The notes under the pieces: generated by a model
Seen by the model: the letters and a program-made list of their open reading frames with translations, nothing else
Database searches by the model: none
What the model was told of the DNA's origin: nothing
Made by a program: the position numbers and the translations under genes
In this document: piece after piece, positions 25,872 to 36,853 of the stretch
Numbering within the stretch: the first letter of the stretch is position 1
Layout: each line of letters starts with the position of its first letter
Source of the DNA: Microvelia longipes
Lineage: Eukaryota > Arthropoda > Insecta > Hemiptera > Veliidae
Length of the DNA stretch: 64,000 bases
Assembly (NCBI GenBank): GCA_018340805.1
Contig: JACMZG010000008.1
Location: 11,062,469-11,126,468, forward strand
Direction: 5' to 3'

Positions 25872-26120
25872 TATAATAATAATAATAATAATAATAATGC
25901 CCGTTTAGAGCCTTGCGGCTCATCAGGGATAACCCCTGCGGGAACCACCTCGGGTGGTAGTAGCAAGCGTTACGCTCAAAGTGTATTCTAAAGTTGGCGA
26001 TAATTTATCTAAACAATAAACTTCTATAAACTGGGATGCGAACCCCAGACCTCCGTAGGTGTCAAAGGTCAGTGTAAAGACTAACGCCCTAACGACCTCG
26101 GCCACGGAGGCGGCCTCATA
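25872..26120 (-). mobile_element. SINE-2: tRNA-derived, (ATT)n tail, 12-bp target duplication
   Basis: Flanked by the identical 12-mers CGAGGGCGAGGA (25860-25871 and 26121-26132). On the minus strand the head carries an A box (GTGGCCGAGGTCGTTAGG, as in Leu/Ser tRNAs) and a B box (GGGTTCGCATCCC) near 26031-26043. A short body follows, then GAGCC-GCAA-GGCTC (a stem with a GNRA-type loop, about 25908-25921), and an (ATT)n tail at 25872-25897. At 249 bp it has a normal SINE length. The tail type matches the (ATT)n end of the LINE at 36.4 kb, a possible partner. Confidence 0.88.
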
Positions 26121-26419
26121 CGAGGGCGAGGAGAGGCTATAGAAATTTCCAGCCCAGGCGGTAATTAACCCATTTGACTGACGAGTTGAAGTTGTGTCAG
26201 TAAAATGGCGATTTGCCTGCAGAGGCGGAGTCGATGCAGGTAATAGCTTGAACGAGTCGGCAATGTTTCCTTGGCTGCATAGTAGCATACACTATTTTAT
26301 CTACTTACGTTTGAAAAATAAACATAAGAATATTATTCTTTAAAATTTTATGTTTAATTTTTATCGGTTACAGCCAAAAATGTATTACGATAAATTATTA
26401 AATTAAGATAAGAAACTTA

Positions 26420-26640
26420 CAACTAAATACACTGGGAGCTACGATGATAACAGACACACACACAAGCAAACACACACAAACACACTTACAGACAGAAAAC
26501 TTTGTGAAAACCCCTTAGGTCTTGAAAACACCTGAAACGAATAATTCCGGTTTTATTCTGGTTTTGCACCAAAGGTCACTTTTTTGGTAAGACAAATCGA
26601 CTTAGTGCGTCATCCCCTTTATTCAAGATCCTTGAATAAA
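26420..26640 (-). repeat. repeat family A, 5' fragment
   Basis: GAGCTACGATGATAACAGAC, a CA-rich run, ACAGACAGAAAACTTTGTG, ACACCTGAAACG and AATAATTCCGG match the family. The orientation is the same as at 20.6 and 42.4 kb. Confidence 0.65.
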
Positions 26641-27224
26641 GTAAACAAACTTGACAGGATTTTATTTCGCAAAAAATGTCTACGAGTCGATACGAAAGCA
26701 CTCCTAAATATTTTTCACTTCTAAGTAAGACTAAAAAATAAACAATCTCATTAGCTCATTTCCCTTAGAAATTCGCTGAAAATACAAAAAATGTAAACCA
26801 TCATAAATTATTATATTTAATAATATTTTATTTATTTTCATTATATAATCAGCTGTTAAGAAGAACTCGGTTTAATGTCACGGTTATTATACAAGATATA
26901 ATAAAGAATTAATTGACTGAATGAATGACAAGGGACCAAGAGATGTTTCGCCATGCTAAATAACTTTAAATTATATATTTGTATAATAACATATATTAAA
27001 AGGAATAAAATAATGCCTAAGGCGTTGTACAATATTAGAGAGATTGAACCGAGATTAACTCTTGTTTGGTCTTTTAAAATTCTTTAATGTTTGAGAAATG
27101 AGGTATTTGAATTCCTGAGAATTTGTATTGATCTTTGTGGATTTTATTGTATTTAAAACTGACATTTGTTAGGAATTTATAATTAACCGTCTTAAAAGTA
27201 AGTATAAATTTAATGGTTAAAAGT

Positions 27225-27310
27225 GGGTACGGGGTTCCACGGAATTATCCTTGCCTCATCGCGGATTCACTCGTTTAGCCACGGTTTCGCTCGTACAAAC
27301 GCCTTCATAA
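27225..27310 (-). repeat. repeat family A, 3' fragment
   Basis: The reverse complement reads TACGAGCGAAACCGTG, GAATCCGCGATGAGG and CCCCGTACCCA, the family 3' end. SINE-1 copy B inserted just downstream. Confidence 0.55.
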
Positions 27311-27365
27311 GATTATTAATTGACGCCTTATGAAATAAGTTATATATCGGACTTGCTTAGCTCGT

Positions 27366-28066
27366 AGGAGTCCACCCGTGGTGTAGGGGTTAAGGTACGC
27401 GGCCAATACACAGAATGAATGGACTTTAAACTCCAGAGTTTAATTAGTCATGGGTTCAATCCCAGCACGGGCCTCTGAGATTTTTATGAGAACGATAAAA
27501 ATTCTGCGTACCACGTCCTTCAGAATGGACGTAAAGCCGGTGGTCTCGAGCCTGTGCGTTATCAGGTACTCGTTAAAGATACCTTGCCCTAAATGAAACT
27601 GGGTATAGGTGTTATGGTTAAATGTTTTGACATATGTCTAATTGTCAGTCCAGTATTAAATATAGATCAGATTATTGTTCTCTTGTTATAGCGTATAGTT
27701 TATAGGTAGTATAGCTATAGTTTTAATGTGCTAGCCAGCACAATAGGTAAAATTTAGGACCCTCATTGTAGATTCATTATAATACTATAGTGTGTCTACC
27801 TTGTAGTTTAAAGTGTATGGAGGTTTGGTTTAACAGCAAGGAAACGTGTTGTTCCTAGTTTTCACTAGACTATAAAAGTCACTGAAAATATGTATGACTG
27901 CTTGAAAAAGCATGAGAGGAATCTTCTGTCTAGATTAGATGAAATATACCTACACTTGAAATTAACAGGAATAGAACACTATCTTAAGGAGCTGGCAAAA
28001 AGGGTCCAACAACGTGGCCTACTTGCCTGGTTATTACTACCACTCCCCCCATATTACTATCACTAC
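27366..28066 (+). mobile_element. SINE-1, copy B, with 12-bp target duplication
   Basis: Flanked by identical TGCTTAGCTCGT (27354-27365 and 28067-28078). The tRNA head has CCCGTG (27375-27380), an A box TGGTGTAGGGGTTAAGG, a B box GGGTTCAATCCC (27452-27463) and the closing CACGGG (27466-27471). The body contains CCACGTCCTTCAGAA, GGACGTAAAGCCGGTGG and GCTCGAGACC-type blocks shared with copies A and C. The tail is poly-C followed by a TACTA-type repeat. Copy B has an extra 132 bp (27611-27742) bounded by ATAGGT on both sides and missing from copies A and C. The frame at 27890-28090 is only the SINE body. Confidence 0.9.
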
Positions 28067-28329
28067 TGCTTAGCTCGTCCTAAATTGTAAGCATCTACCT
28101 ACTGAATACGCTGCTTACTACAAGCGAACAGAAAAACACCATGGTTATTTATCATGTAAATAAATACACTCTAGCTATGTCACAAATCATTGGATAATTT
28201 TCCAATTGTTACTGATGTTTTTTAATTTTCCTCACCTACTTGCCATAGGGATAAAGGAAAATAATTGTGTTCGCCCTAAATCTCCGAAACAAAGGTTTTA
28301 TTATAATAATCCGTTTAAAACACCTTTAT

Positions 28330-28480
28330 GACGTTCTAAATTTTCATCAGGCTGTCTGTGTTTGTGTGTGTCACGCCTAAACCCCGCTTTGTACACGCTT
28401 GAGAGTTGAAACTTGGCACAAAAATCAGTCATAAGGCCTAGTTATGCTACCCGGATAATATTCTTAGACCTCGATAACTA
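28330..28480 (+). repeat. repeat family A, 5' fragment
   Basis: CTGTCTGTGTTTGTGTGTGT, CTTGAGAGTTGAAACTTGGC and ACAAAAATCAGTC match the forward copy at 59.46-59.58 kb. Confidence 0.6.
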
Positions 28481-31400
28481 ATTGGCTACACTGGAGTTTT
28501 CACTTCATTTTAAAGACTATTGTTTTGCTTCTAAAGCTTTGATACATTTATTTAAAAGTTTATTATAAATAATTTAGATAAAAGAAATTGGTATATTTGA
28601 CTCCAGATTTAAATCAACTGTTATTTAAGTAGTAAAGTAATAAAGCAGAAAATGCAGCATCAGATGAAGTTACAATACTGTAAGCCCCTTCCCCTTGACT
28701 GCGTTAGTAACCTTAGTTTAGTTAGCTTTAGTTAGTTTTATCTAGCTTTAGTTAGATCACGAAAGTTAAGCAGAATCAAGCGTGTTCAGTACTTCAATCC
28801 TCCTAACAGATTGAAAACTGGTCTCAACTATAGAGCTTCAGAAAATTGAAGCTATGTTAAAAACCTTTAAAGTAGTTTTAACCAGTGATTATTACTTCTA
28901 AGTACTCCGTGTACACCAGAAGCTTACTGCTGTGATAAGGCTTTACTGCTAAGCTATGAGGCCAATGATAGAAAATTATTAAAGTCATGAATTTCCAAAG
29001 CTTTAATTAGTATGCAACTAAGATTTATTTCCTCAAAACACATATTAATTAACTGGGATAAATCCAAGAATAAATTAATCCTTTAAGGAAAAAATAAAAT
29101 GTTAAGTTTTATTTATACTAAAGAAACAAAATTTTCCGCATAAAATAGGTAATAAAACTTATTAAAAATCTTATTAAATAGATCTTAGAAAATGACAAAA
29201 CATTTAATATAGACACAAAGTATAGAATCAGATCAACAATTCACAAGGATAATAGGTAACAAAATGAACTTATTATACAGTGTAATATAGTTGTTATATA
29301 TTACATGAATATATTTTGTATTCTGCGTGCTCTTACATTATACTGGCCTTACATAATAAGGCTTTGCTACTCTACCTGACCAGATTAAAAATTATAATAT
29401 AGTGGTCACTCAGTTTCACTACTAATAAAGTATAAATGCATGAGTGTGTTTCTTAGCTTCACTCATACTGATGTATGAATACATGTGTATAGTTTTGTAC
29501 GTTTGAATAGAAACATTTTTGATCTGTTATGCATGAAAATTTATACACTTTAAATTTTAGTGTAAATTTATTAATTAATATCTTATTTCATAAAATTAAA
29601 ACGAATCAACAAAATTACTTTAATGGAAATCAACAACCACTAATATGGAGTTGCCGATAAAATAAAAACACTCATTAGTTCAGAATAAAATTAACTCTTT
29701 TTAGTGAAATCATAACTTTGAAGTTTTTTATTTTTCTCTACAAATTAGTCCAGTTTATAAATCGTTGACCAAGGGTTAGTTATTTGGGCCAAAAGACATT
29801 CATCTAGATTAAATATCCCTCCATAGAGAGAGATATATATTTGGGAATACGTTTCTTCTAAAAGAAAACATTCTTTCGAGGTACTTCAAGATAATATTTT
29901 ACTTGCAATATAAATAAATAAATTGTAGTTGGTTTATTTAGAGATAAAAATAAAATAAAAATGCAAAACAAAATTTTGTAAAAAGAAAAAATCTAAAAAC
30001 TGATTACAAAACTTTACAAAATAAAATAATACAAAAAGCAAAAACAGAGAGTAAAAAATTAAAAAATCAAAAAACATAAAATGATGGCAAAAATTATGAT
30101 TTAATAATACCTTTCCGAATTAAAATAATTATGTTGAAATAACATTATTCTCCTCCGATTACCGAAATGGACATAGGTCGGAAGCTAGTTTTAGTTTTGG
30201 CAAATGTAAACTTCGCGGATCAAATTGATGACCATTACAAATCGAAAGACGACTGTGTTGCTAGCAGACAACGGTGTGAATGAAAGACAGAGGATAAGTT
30301 GTTTAGCCATCAAAATTAAAATATCCCTCCTCACAGGATGATCACTTTCCAATTAAATGTCATTATGGATTAAATCTTAATAAAAATAAACTACTCCAAT
30401 TGCCATAAAGGAAGGGCCTAGTTTATTAAAGACGACTTTGAACATGAATACAATACAAATACAATACAATAAAACAATACAATACAACAGCAACAAAGTA
30501 AGAAAAAAGTAACGAATACAATACAATACAAATACATGATTGAGAAGTTTAGTAAGAATCATCTGAAAATTTGTAAAAATCCTTTCAGCATTCTTTTAAC
30601 TTACAAATGTGACCTGACCAAGTAGATTTATAACGAGATCTCACCGAAAAACTGATTAAATATCTACGGCTATATTGCTAAGGCCATAAATGTCTATACC
30701 ATAGATAGCAAGCGCAGTTCTTGAGGCAATATAGTTAAAACTTGAATTAACCCGGAGGTTAGCTAAGTTTCAAGAGCGACAGTATGTTTTAGATTAAAAA
30801 CTTGTTAGAAGTCCCTGGTTGTATGCGTGTCGTGTGAGATAAGTCCCGCATCATTACATCATCCAGTTTGGTACAAATACAAAATATACAATAATACAAA
30901 TAAAAATGGTACCTGTATGGTAGACTATAATAAAACTTTGATAACTCCAAGTTACTTAAAATAATAACTTCAGTTTTAATTAAGAGCTTCATCCATAGCT
31001 TAGTTCACAAAGTAGTTTAGATTTGGGTTAACTTCAAAGTGCTTTAGTTATAGTTTAACTCCACAGGACTTCTGTTTCAATTTGACTTCTCTGGTGATTA
31101 CTAAACATTAAACAAAAGTAAATATTAGTTTGTAATTTAATACACCTTATTAAATAGAAGGACTATTTAATCAATCTAAAAAATCATTTAAAATCATTTA
31201 AGATGATGTGAGGCATTGCGAAATGGATTCATCTATTTTGTCGGGAGTCTAAAATCCTCACACAAATCCAATTTGGAGATAAGATGTTTTTTTATGAATT
31301 CACGAATCCTGCCCAATGGGCGAATACATTACAATAAGCAAGTTCATCACAATCGGCGCGGCATATTTTTTCCGGTTTACCCCACTAAAACCTCTCTATG

Positions 31401-32205
31401 TTGGGGTTTGATCTCTAGATTTATTTTAAGTCTAAGGGGAATAACTTATATTATTTACGAATTTAAGCGTATTTATTATATTTTTTGAATTTTAAGAGAC
31501 ATGTTGATTTTTTAGCCTTGCTTTGGGTATCGTGTAATTTAACATCAGGGTATAATTTTGAACATTCCCTCTTAAACCTCGGATTGTCTGGTAGAATAAG
31601 CAATATTATTTTTCTATTGTGAGACAGGCATAGCATATTGGTGGTACTTCTTAATCTGTTATTTATGAAAACATATTCTCTCTTTTTTCTTGATTTCTAA
31701 AATTCTAGCATTCTCTGGTGAATAACCAGAGATAAAGCAGGTATAAAGCTTGATGTTTCAGTCTTCTATACTATATTATTATTTTTATTTTATATTTATC
31801 TGTGTGTATACCGATTGTGTTGTTGAATTTTTCGCAACACGATAAGCTAGGTCATTTTCTAAATTCTTACTCATATGAAGTCTATAATTCTGGTCAGTGT
31901 TAAATAGTTTTTTAAGGATTGCATGGTTGTAGAGCAGTGCTAATTACACAAGTTGCACTAATTGTGAGTCAACAACATACTCATACTTATAGCCCACGCT
32001 TACCATCTTTAAACACAAAATTCCTATGATTAAGACAGTTAAGACCCTTGTAAAATCGTTCAAACGTAAAGTTTCATTAACTAAGCAGCGAAAAGTTTTG
32101 GTTATAACTAATTGATTATTGAACAAGGGTATTCAAACATTATTATCCAATATTATCTATATATATATTATATAGTATAGGGTGTTCTAATAATATTCAT
32201 CCAAT
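28481..32205. other. AT-rich spacer, no gene seen; (AATAC)n microsatellites
   Basis: No domain-bearing frame was found. AATAC pentanucleotide runs lie at 30440-30480, 30510-30535 and 30865-30900. TTAG-rich repeats occur near 28710-28760 (not telomeric TTAGG). A non-coding first exon and promoter of the gene at 32.2 kb should lie somewhere in or before this stretch, but I could not locate them. Confidence 0.5.
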
Positions 32206-32210
32206 TCTGA

Positions 32211-32244
32211 TGCCTAACTAACGTTTTAAATTTCTGTGTTTTAG
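32211..32244 (+). promoter_or_regulatory. splice acceptor directly before the start codon
   Basis: A branch-point-like CTAACTAAC at 32214-32222 is followed by the pyrimidine-rich TTTCTGTGTTTTAG ending at 32244. The next base begins ATGATG. This implies an upstream untranslated exon whose intron ends exactly at the start codon. Confidence 0.6.
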
Positions 32245-33401
32245 ATGATGTCCTGGCTAGCAATTATTTCATTAGCTGTAGTGCAATTAGCATCAAGTCA
32301 AATACTTGAACCCTCACCAGGTTTAACTGCCCCTGGAATCGGATTCAACTCAGTACATGGATCATTTCATCAGCCACAGTTCCAGAACCAAGGAGTTCTA
32401 CCACACAGGTATCACACTTAAGATAGTAGTGAGAGATGTGTTTTTTTCAGATCGATTTTCAAATCGCCTTTTGAAAATACCTTATAAGAACCAGGTTTTT
32501 GAGACACCACCAAGCTGGTTTGCGGAGTCAAAAAATTTTCAATGAATCAGTATAATTAAGAGTTAACATTTTTCGCAGTGAAACAATTCTTTATTCATCC
32601 GAGAGATACGATGATAACTGACACACACACACACACATATACAGACAGACAATTTTGCGAAAAACACTTAGGAGATTCCAAAAATAACTGAAACGGATAA
32701 TTCAGATTAAATTCAGGTATTTGACTTTTTGCAAAAACAGTACTTTTTCTAAATACCTACCGTATAAATGAGGAAAAATAATGAAATTGAATTGATTTCA
32801 TTTAGCACGCATTAAGTGCTATTAAGGCCAACAAATATGTCACGTAAATATCATTATCAGCATAAGTTTAATACTTATCGAACAACATGAATGGTTAAAA
32901 ATAATTAAATTATTTAAGTGAAGTGAGTTCAAAGAGGTGAAGATGACGTGGCAAAAAAGGATGAACGTGGCAAATTATTGAGGAATAGTGCCAAAATATG
33001 AACGTGGCAAATTCTATGAGCGAGGAATAGTGCCAAATATGAACGTGGCAAATTCTATGAGGCGAGGAATAGTGCCAAATATGAACGTGGCAAATTCTAT
33101 GAGGCGAGGAATAGTGCCAAGGTATCTCGTACCCATTTTTTTAAATTCCCTACGACTTATTTAAACCCCAACTAATTTTATTATTGTTCCCAGGGACGTA
33201 GTTGTGAATGCCGAACATGAAGCTCTTCTCCCATCACATCTTAAAAACCCTTTCTACAAGAACCCAAGAATAGCCGAAGCCTTGGCTCATCACAGCTGGT
33301 TCGGTCCCGGTGAGACCCAGGTCTTCGACAGAGAAACCAACCACATCCCCAGGCAAAGGATCTTCTCTGTTCTCAAGAACGCTGGACTCGCCAGGAAGTA
33401 A
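32245..33401 (+). CDS. small secreted, cysteine-free protein (two coding exons: 32245-32408, 33194-33401)
   Basis: Joining the two exons gives 123 residues plus a stop. Exon 1 ends AG before GTATCA. Exon 2 follows TTATTGTTCCCAG, so an AGG (Arg55) codon spans the 785-bp intron and the frame is kept. Residues 1-18 or so form a clear signal peptide (MMSWLAIISLAVVQLASSQ, cut near SSQ). The mature chain has a Pro/Gly/Gln-rich start. A more conserved-looking second half follows, with LLPSHLKNPFYKNP, HSWFGPGE, VFDRE and a basic end FSVLKNAGLARK. It has no cysteines, so no disulfide-type peptide or AMP fold, and no membrane segment after the signal. Exon 2 uses many C/G-ending codons, unlike the AT-rich flanks. 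It is probably a secreted arthropod protein of unknown function; the name cannot be fixed from sequence alone. Two adjacent ATGs are present and the first is chosen. Confidence 0.68.
32590..32790 (-). repeat. repeat family A, 5' fragment inside the intron
   Basis: GATACGATGATAACTGACAC, a CA run, ACAGACAGACAATTTTGCG, AACTGAAACGGATAATTC and TACTTTTTCTAAATACCTAC match the family. It lies wholly within the intron of the secreted-protein gene. Confidence 0.75.
32935..33130 (+). repeat. 41-42-bp minisatellite in the intron, about 4 copies
   Basis: The unit is AATATGAACGTGGCAAATTC followed by TATGAGGCGAGGAATAGTGCC. The last three copies are nearly identical. The array ends in a family A-like end (AGTGCCAAGGTATCTCGTACCC), so it probably arose by amplification of a family A terminus, about 60 bp before the exon 2 acceptor. 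Confidence 0.85.
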
Positions 33402-33548
33402 GCCTCCTGCGTAGTGACACGCCAGAACTGATCCTCATCTCATTGCATCGAGACTATATTTTAAAACAAATCGAAAATGTAATATTTAATACTAATCGAT
33501 ACTATTCGATTGAAAATATACGATCCAAAATTGAATTGATACTATTAA

Positions 33549-33559
33549 AATAAAATAAA
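33549..33559 (+). terminator. candidate polyadenylation signals
   Basis: Two overlapping AATAAA hexamers about 150 nt after the stop codon of the secreted-protein gene. The region is AT-rich, so this may be chance. Another AATAAA is near 35408. Confidence 0.35.
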
Positions 33560-35820
33560 TCGATACTATACAAATTAAAATACGTCGATACAATAAAATT
33601 TTAAAAAAACTATTAGATTGGTCTTAAATCATGACAATACTACTTATTATAAATAAAAAATATCTATTTAAAACAAATCATATAAATATAAAGCAAATAT
33701 AAGAATACATCCATACTATTTGGTTTATACTCGATCAATACTGCATTACAAATTAAGATATAAGTATACTATGCCTATAATATCCGTATACTATGCGTAT
33801 ACTATGTACGACTGATGCTATTTGGTTTAAAATACATAGACACTATATAATTTAAATTAAATATAATACATTGTAATATGTTATTATAAAAAAAATAATT
33901 CGATACAACTATTAACTTACTACTGCTATGTACTATAGCTTCAAAACATATCATAAACTATAAAGGTAGGAGAGTTGATATTTAAACTGATGACACAATC
34001 TGGGTTTGTGGAAGATGTTCTTAGTCACTCTAATAGCCTAAGGTGTCCTCTACGGGTTACATAAGTTTTTAACATCTTTTTACCCGTAAAAATACATGTT
34101 TTTACTTAAAAGCGAATTTAATTTTTCTATTAGTCCATTAAAACACGTCTACTTCTGTGGCATATTTTTATATTAATATATTAATTTGCTGAGGATCAAA
34201 TTAATCTAAAGATACTTATTAACACCTACTTCATTTGTGATTTTTTCTAGAATCAATTCGCTAAATAAAATAAATAAAGAAGATAGTGCCCGCTATTATT
34301 CTATTTAATATTTAATCTAATAACCAATTAGATTTATTGACTTTTACTATAATTATATATTATCCACAACCAAGCCAATATATTTGGCGATTTACATTCG
34401 TTAATCTATAGGCTTCAGTGATGTTAAAAATAATATTTATTAATTTATTTTTAAAATAGCAGTAGCCTAAAGCACGACTACAGTAATACAGTACATAATA
34501 CAGTAAAAAAATATTTACAGTTTAATTTGTTTAAAAAAAGGCCAAAAATAGTTTAAATAATGAACTAAAATGCCAAACTTAAATTTTATTTTTTTGGCAT
34601 TAGAAAACTCTTATTTTACTTGTATAGAAAAATTATTTTCACCCATTTTGTTATTAAATAAATATTTTGTCTAAATTAATTTTTCCCAAATCAATTGAAA
34701 ATTTAATTTCTATCCTAGTCTAAGGCCGCCTATTACTTAATAATATAAAATACATTATATTTTTAATTATTTTTTAATGATTTAATTAATTATTATTATA
34801 ATTTAAAAGCTTGCCATTGACAAAGCCAAACCTACGAACTAATATTGTTTTTTTTGAAAATGGTTTAACCCACGTGAAATTCATTCCAGCCAAATTATTG
34901 TATAGGCAAGTGAGAACAACTTTATAATCCTTTTGTTAATATTCGAGGTCAACTAAAGCCAAATATGACTTTCATATCAGACTTAAAACCGAAAAAGCTG
35001 TGCCTATGTAAGGAGTTTAACTTCAAAGTCTGACTTTTAGGTAAAAAAAAACTATAAATAACGTCTTTAACAAGGAGGTACTCAAGAGCATCCCTTAGGA
35101 TTGAGTAACACTTATTCCTTACTCATTTACATAGGAAGCAAGTCAGACTTATCCCTATGTTAATAAAATAGGTATAAGTAATACTCAAACTCTTGCAATG
35201 TTCTTTAATATACTGCCCTTAAAATTGTTAATAATTATTATTAATTCTTGTATATGTATATTTGTTTTCGTTATAATTAATTAATATTCCATTTAATTGC
35301 CAATCTTACTCTAAATATGTATTACTTGTAAATAATTATATGTTATAATCTTTAGATATTGTATTAAATTTAGATAGGATTTATTGTTATTTTGTTGTAT
35401 ATTGTAAATAAATAAAATATTATGCATAATATAAACAACGTATTTTTATTTTTGGTAATTTCCCTAATTCTTTGAAAAGCATAAATTAGAAATCCACAGA
35501 TAGCAGGCAGGAAAAAGGGCGTTCCCCCACCCAGCCTCCAATACAATTAATTAATAAAACTATTAAATATATAATGACGCAAAAACAACAAATAAAATTC
35601 AATAATCGATTAAATTTATTGTTTACACATATAATTTGTAAACACAAGGGAACCAGTCGGGAGGTCAGGCGAAAAAAAAACAGACAGGCAGAGAGTCTGT
35701 ATAAACCATATGTATTACTTGGTATAGACTGAGTGATAAATTGCTGGATGAATTGAAGAATCAGATACAGTCGATACTTGATATTGGATATGATTATCCT
35801 AGGACTAGTTTTTTTTAATA
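33560..35820. other. AT-rich spacer, no gene seen
   Basis: Only chance frames (longest minus 35486-35854, low complexity). No repeat family or RNA gene recognised. Confidence 0.5.
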
Positions 35821-35824
35821 TAAT

Positions 35825-35990
35825 CGGCAGACAGGACAACACTCGAGTTTTCAACTAATAAAGTTGTATCAGATGCTAACTAACCTTAACAGCTTATAAT
35901 CTTCAAAGAGCTCGTCGTGCTCTTTGAGACTTGAAGTTATTCAAGGATATAACTTTATTAGTTGGGAACTTAAGTGTTACTCTGCCTGCT
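35825..35990. mobile_element. small foldback element, about 165 bp
   Basis: The arms 35825-35870 and 35944-35990 are imperfect reverse complements, both with AACTAATAAAGTT and a GGCAG/CTGCC end. In the middle CAAAGAGC (35904-35911) and GCTCTTTG (35919-35926) form a perfect stem. Probably a MITE-like insertion. The target duplication is unclear. Confidence 0.55.
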
Positions 35991-36169
35991 AAAAGCGAAA
36001 CAGGTCCAAGAATATTCTTATCCAACAGCAAGTACCGACGGTGGCAGATTTTTCAATTGCTTCGCCGATTTACGGTTAATAACCGTAAGGAACCTCTTTA
36101 ATAACAGCTCTGGATACTTGAAAATTATTGGCAGAATTTTTTTAATAAAATCGAAAATTTGACCGTTCT

Positions 36170-36372
36170 GGTTGACATTGGATACAAATGTAATGGATTA
36201 AATGTATGTATGGATACAAATTTAATACATTGGATACAAATGTAACATATTGGATACAAATGTAATGGATTAAATGCATGTATGGATACAAATGGAATAC
36301 ATTGGATATAAATGTAATGGATTAAATGCATGTATGGATACTAATGTAATACATTGGATACTAATTAATTGT
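36170..36372. repeat. composite minisatellite (TGGATACAAATGTAAT...)
   Basis: TTGGATACAAATGTAA and GGATTAAATGCATGTATGGA alternate, giving a period of about 52 bp for the larger unit. The minus frame at 36125-36331 is produced by it. Confidence 0.8.
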
Positions 36373-36401
36373 AAGATTCGCTATCAGTCGAAAAGCAATA
36401 A

Positions 36402-36853
36402 TAATAATAATAATAATAAAGCCTTTATTTTAAGAAAAAAAGATTAACATTAGTTAATTATTTAAATCACAAAATTATAATGCTTACAATATTAGTATTA
36501 TTTAGTAATATTTATTACTTAATTTATTTCACATATTGATTAAAGTTACATTTCCTTTATATTATATAAACACGCATACACATACATACATATACACACA
36601 CACATACATACACACATATATATATACACACACATATACATATATACATACATACACACATACATACACATACATATATACATACATACACATATGCATA
36701 AACATACATATATATATATATATATACATTTTATTTAATTTATTCTATTTTTACTAAACACTATATTTATTATTATTTTTATTTATATATATTTTTTTTT
36801 TTATTTTACTTTGGTACAAATTATTTGTTTAATTTTGTGAAATTTAAGTTAAA
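36402..36853 (-). other. LINE 3' UTR with CA/TA microsatellite and (ATT)n tail
   Basis: This follows the true ORF2 stop. It contains an ACATACAT/TATATA run (36565-36730, giving a meaningless plus frame 36536-36757), ending as AATAAAGGCTTT then (ATT)n. A microsatellite end instead of poly-A is usual for RTE-like elements. Confidence 0.6.

Noticed and set aside
27366..27475. tRNA gene
   Set aside because: The cloverleaf-like head belongs to SINE-1: it is followed by the SINE body, shared by other copies, and has an over-long middle. The same applies to the heads at 16.6, 26.05, 61.1 and 11.35 kb.
28700..28765. telomere-type TTAGG repeat
   Set aside because: The sequence is TTAG(T/C)TT-like and irregular. 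There is no run of TTAGG.
32451..32490. alternative exon after TTTTTTTCAG in the intron of the secreted-protein gene
   Set aside because: It would add about a dozen residues and then stop in frame, while skipping it gives a clean, phase-matched product.
36536..36757. 73-codon Thr/His/Tyr-rich frame
   Set aside because: It is a translation of a CA/TA microsatellite in the LINE 3' UTR.
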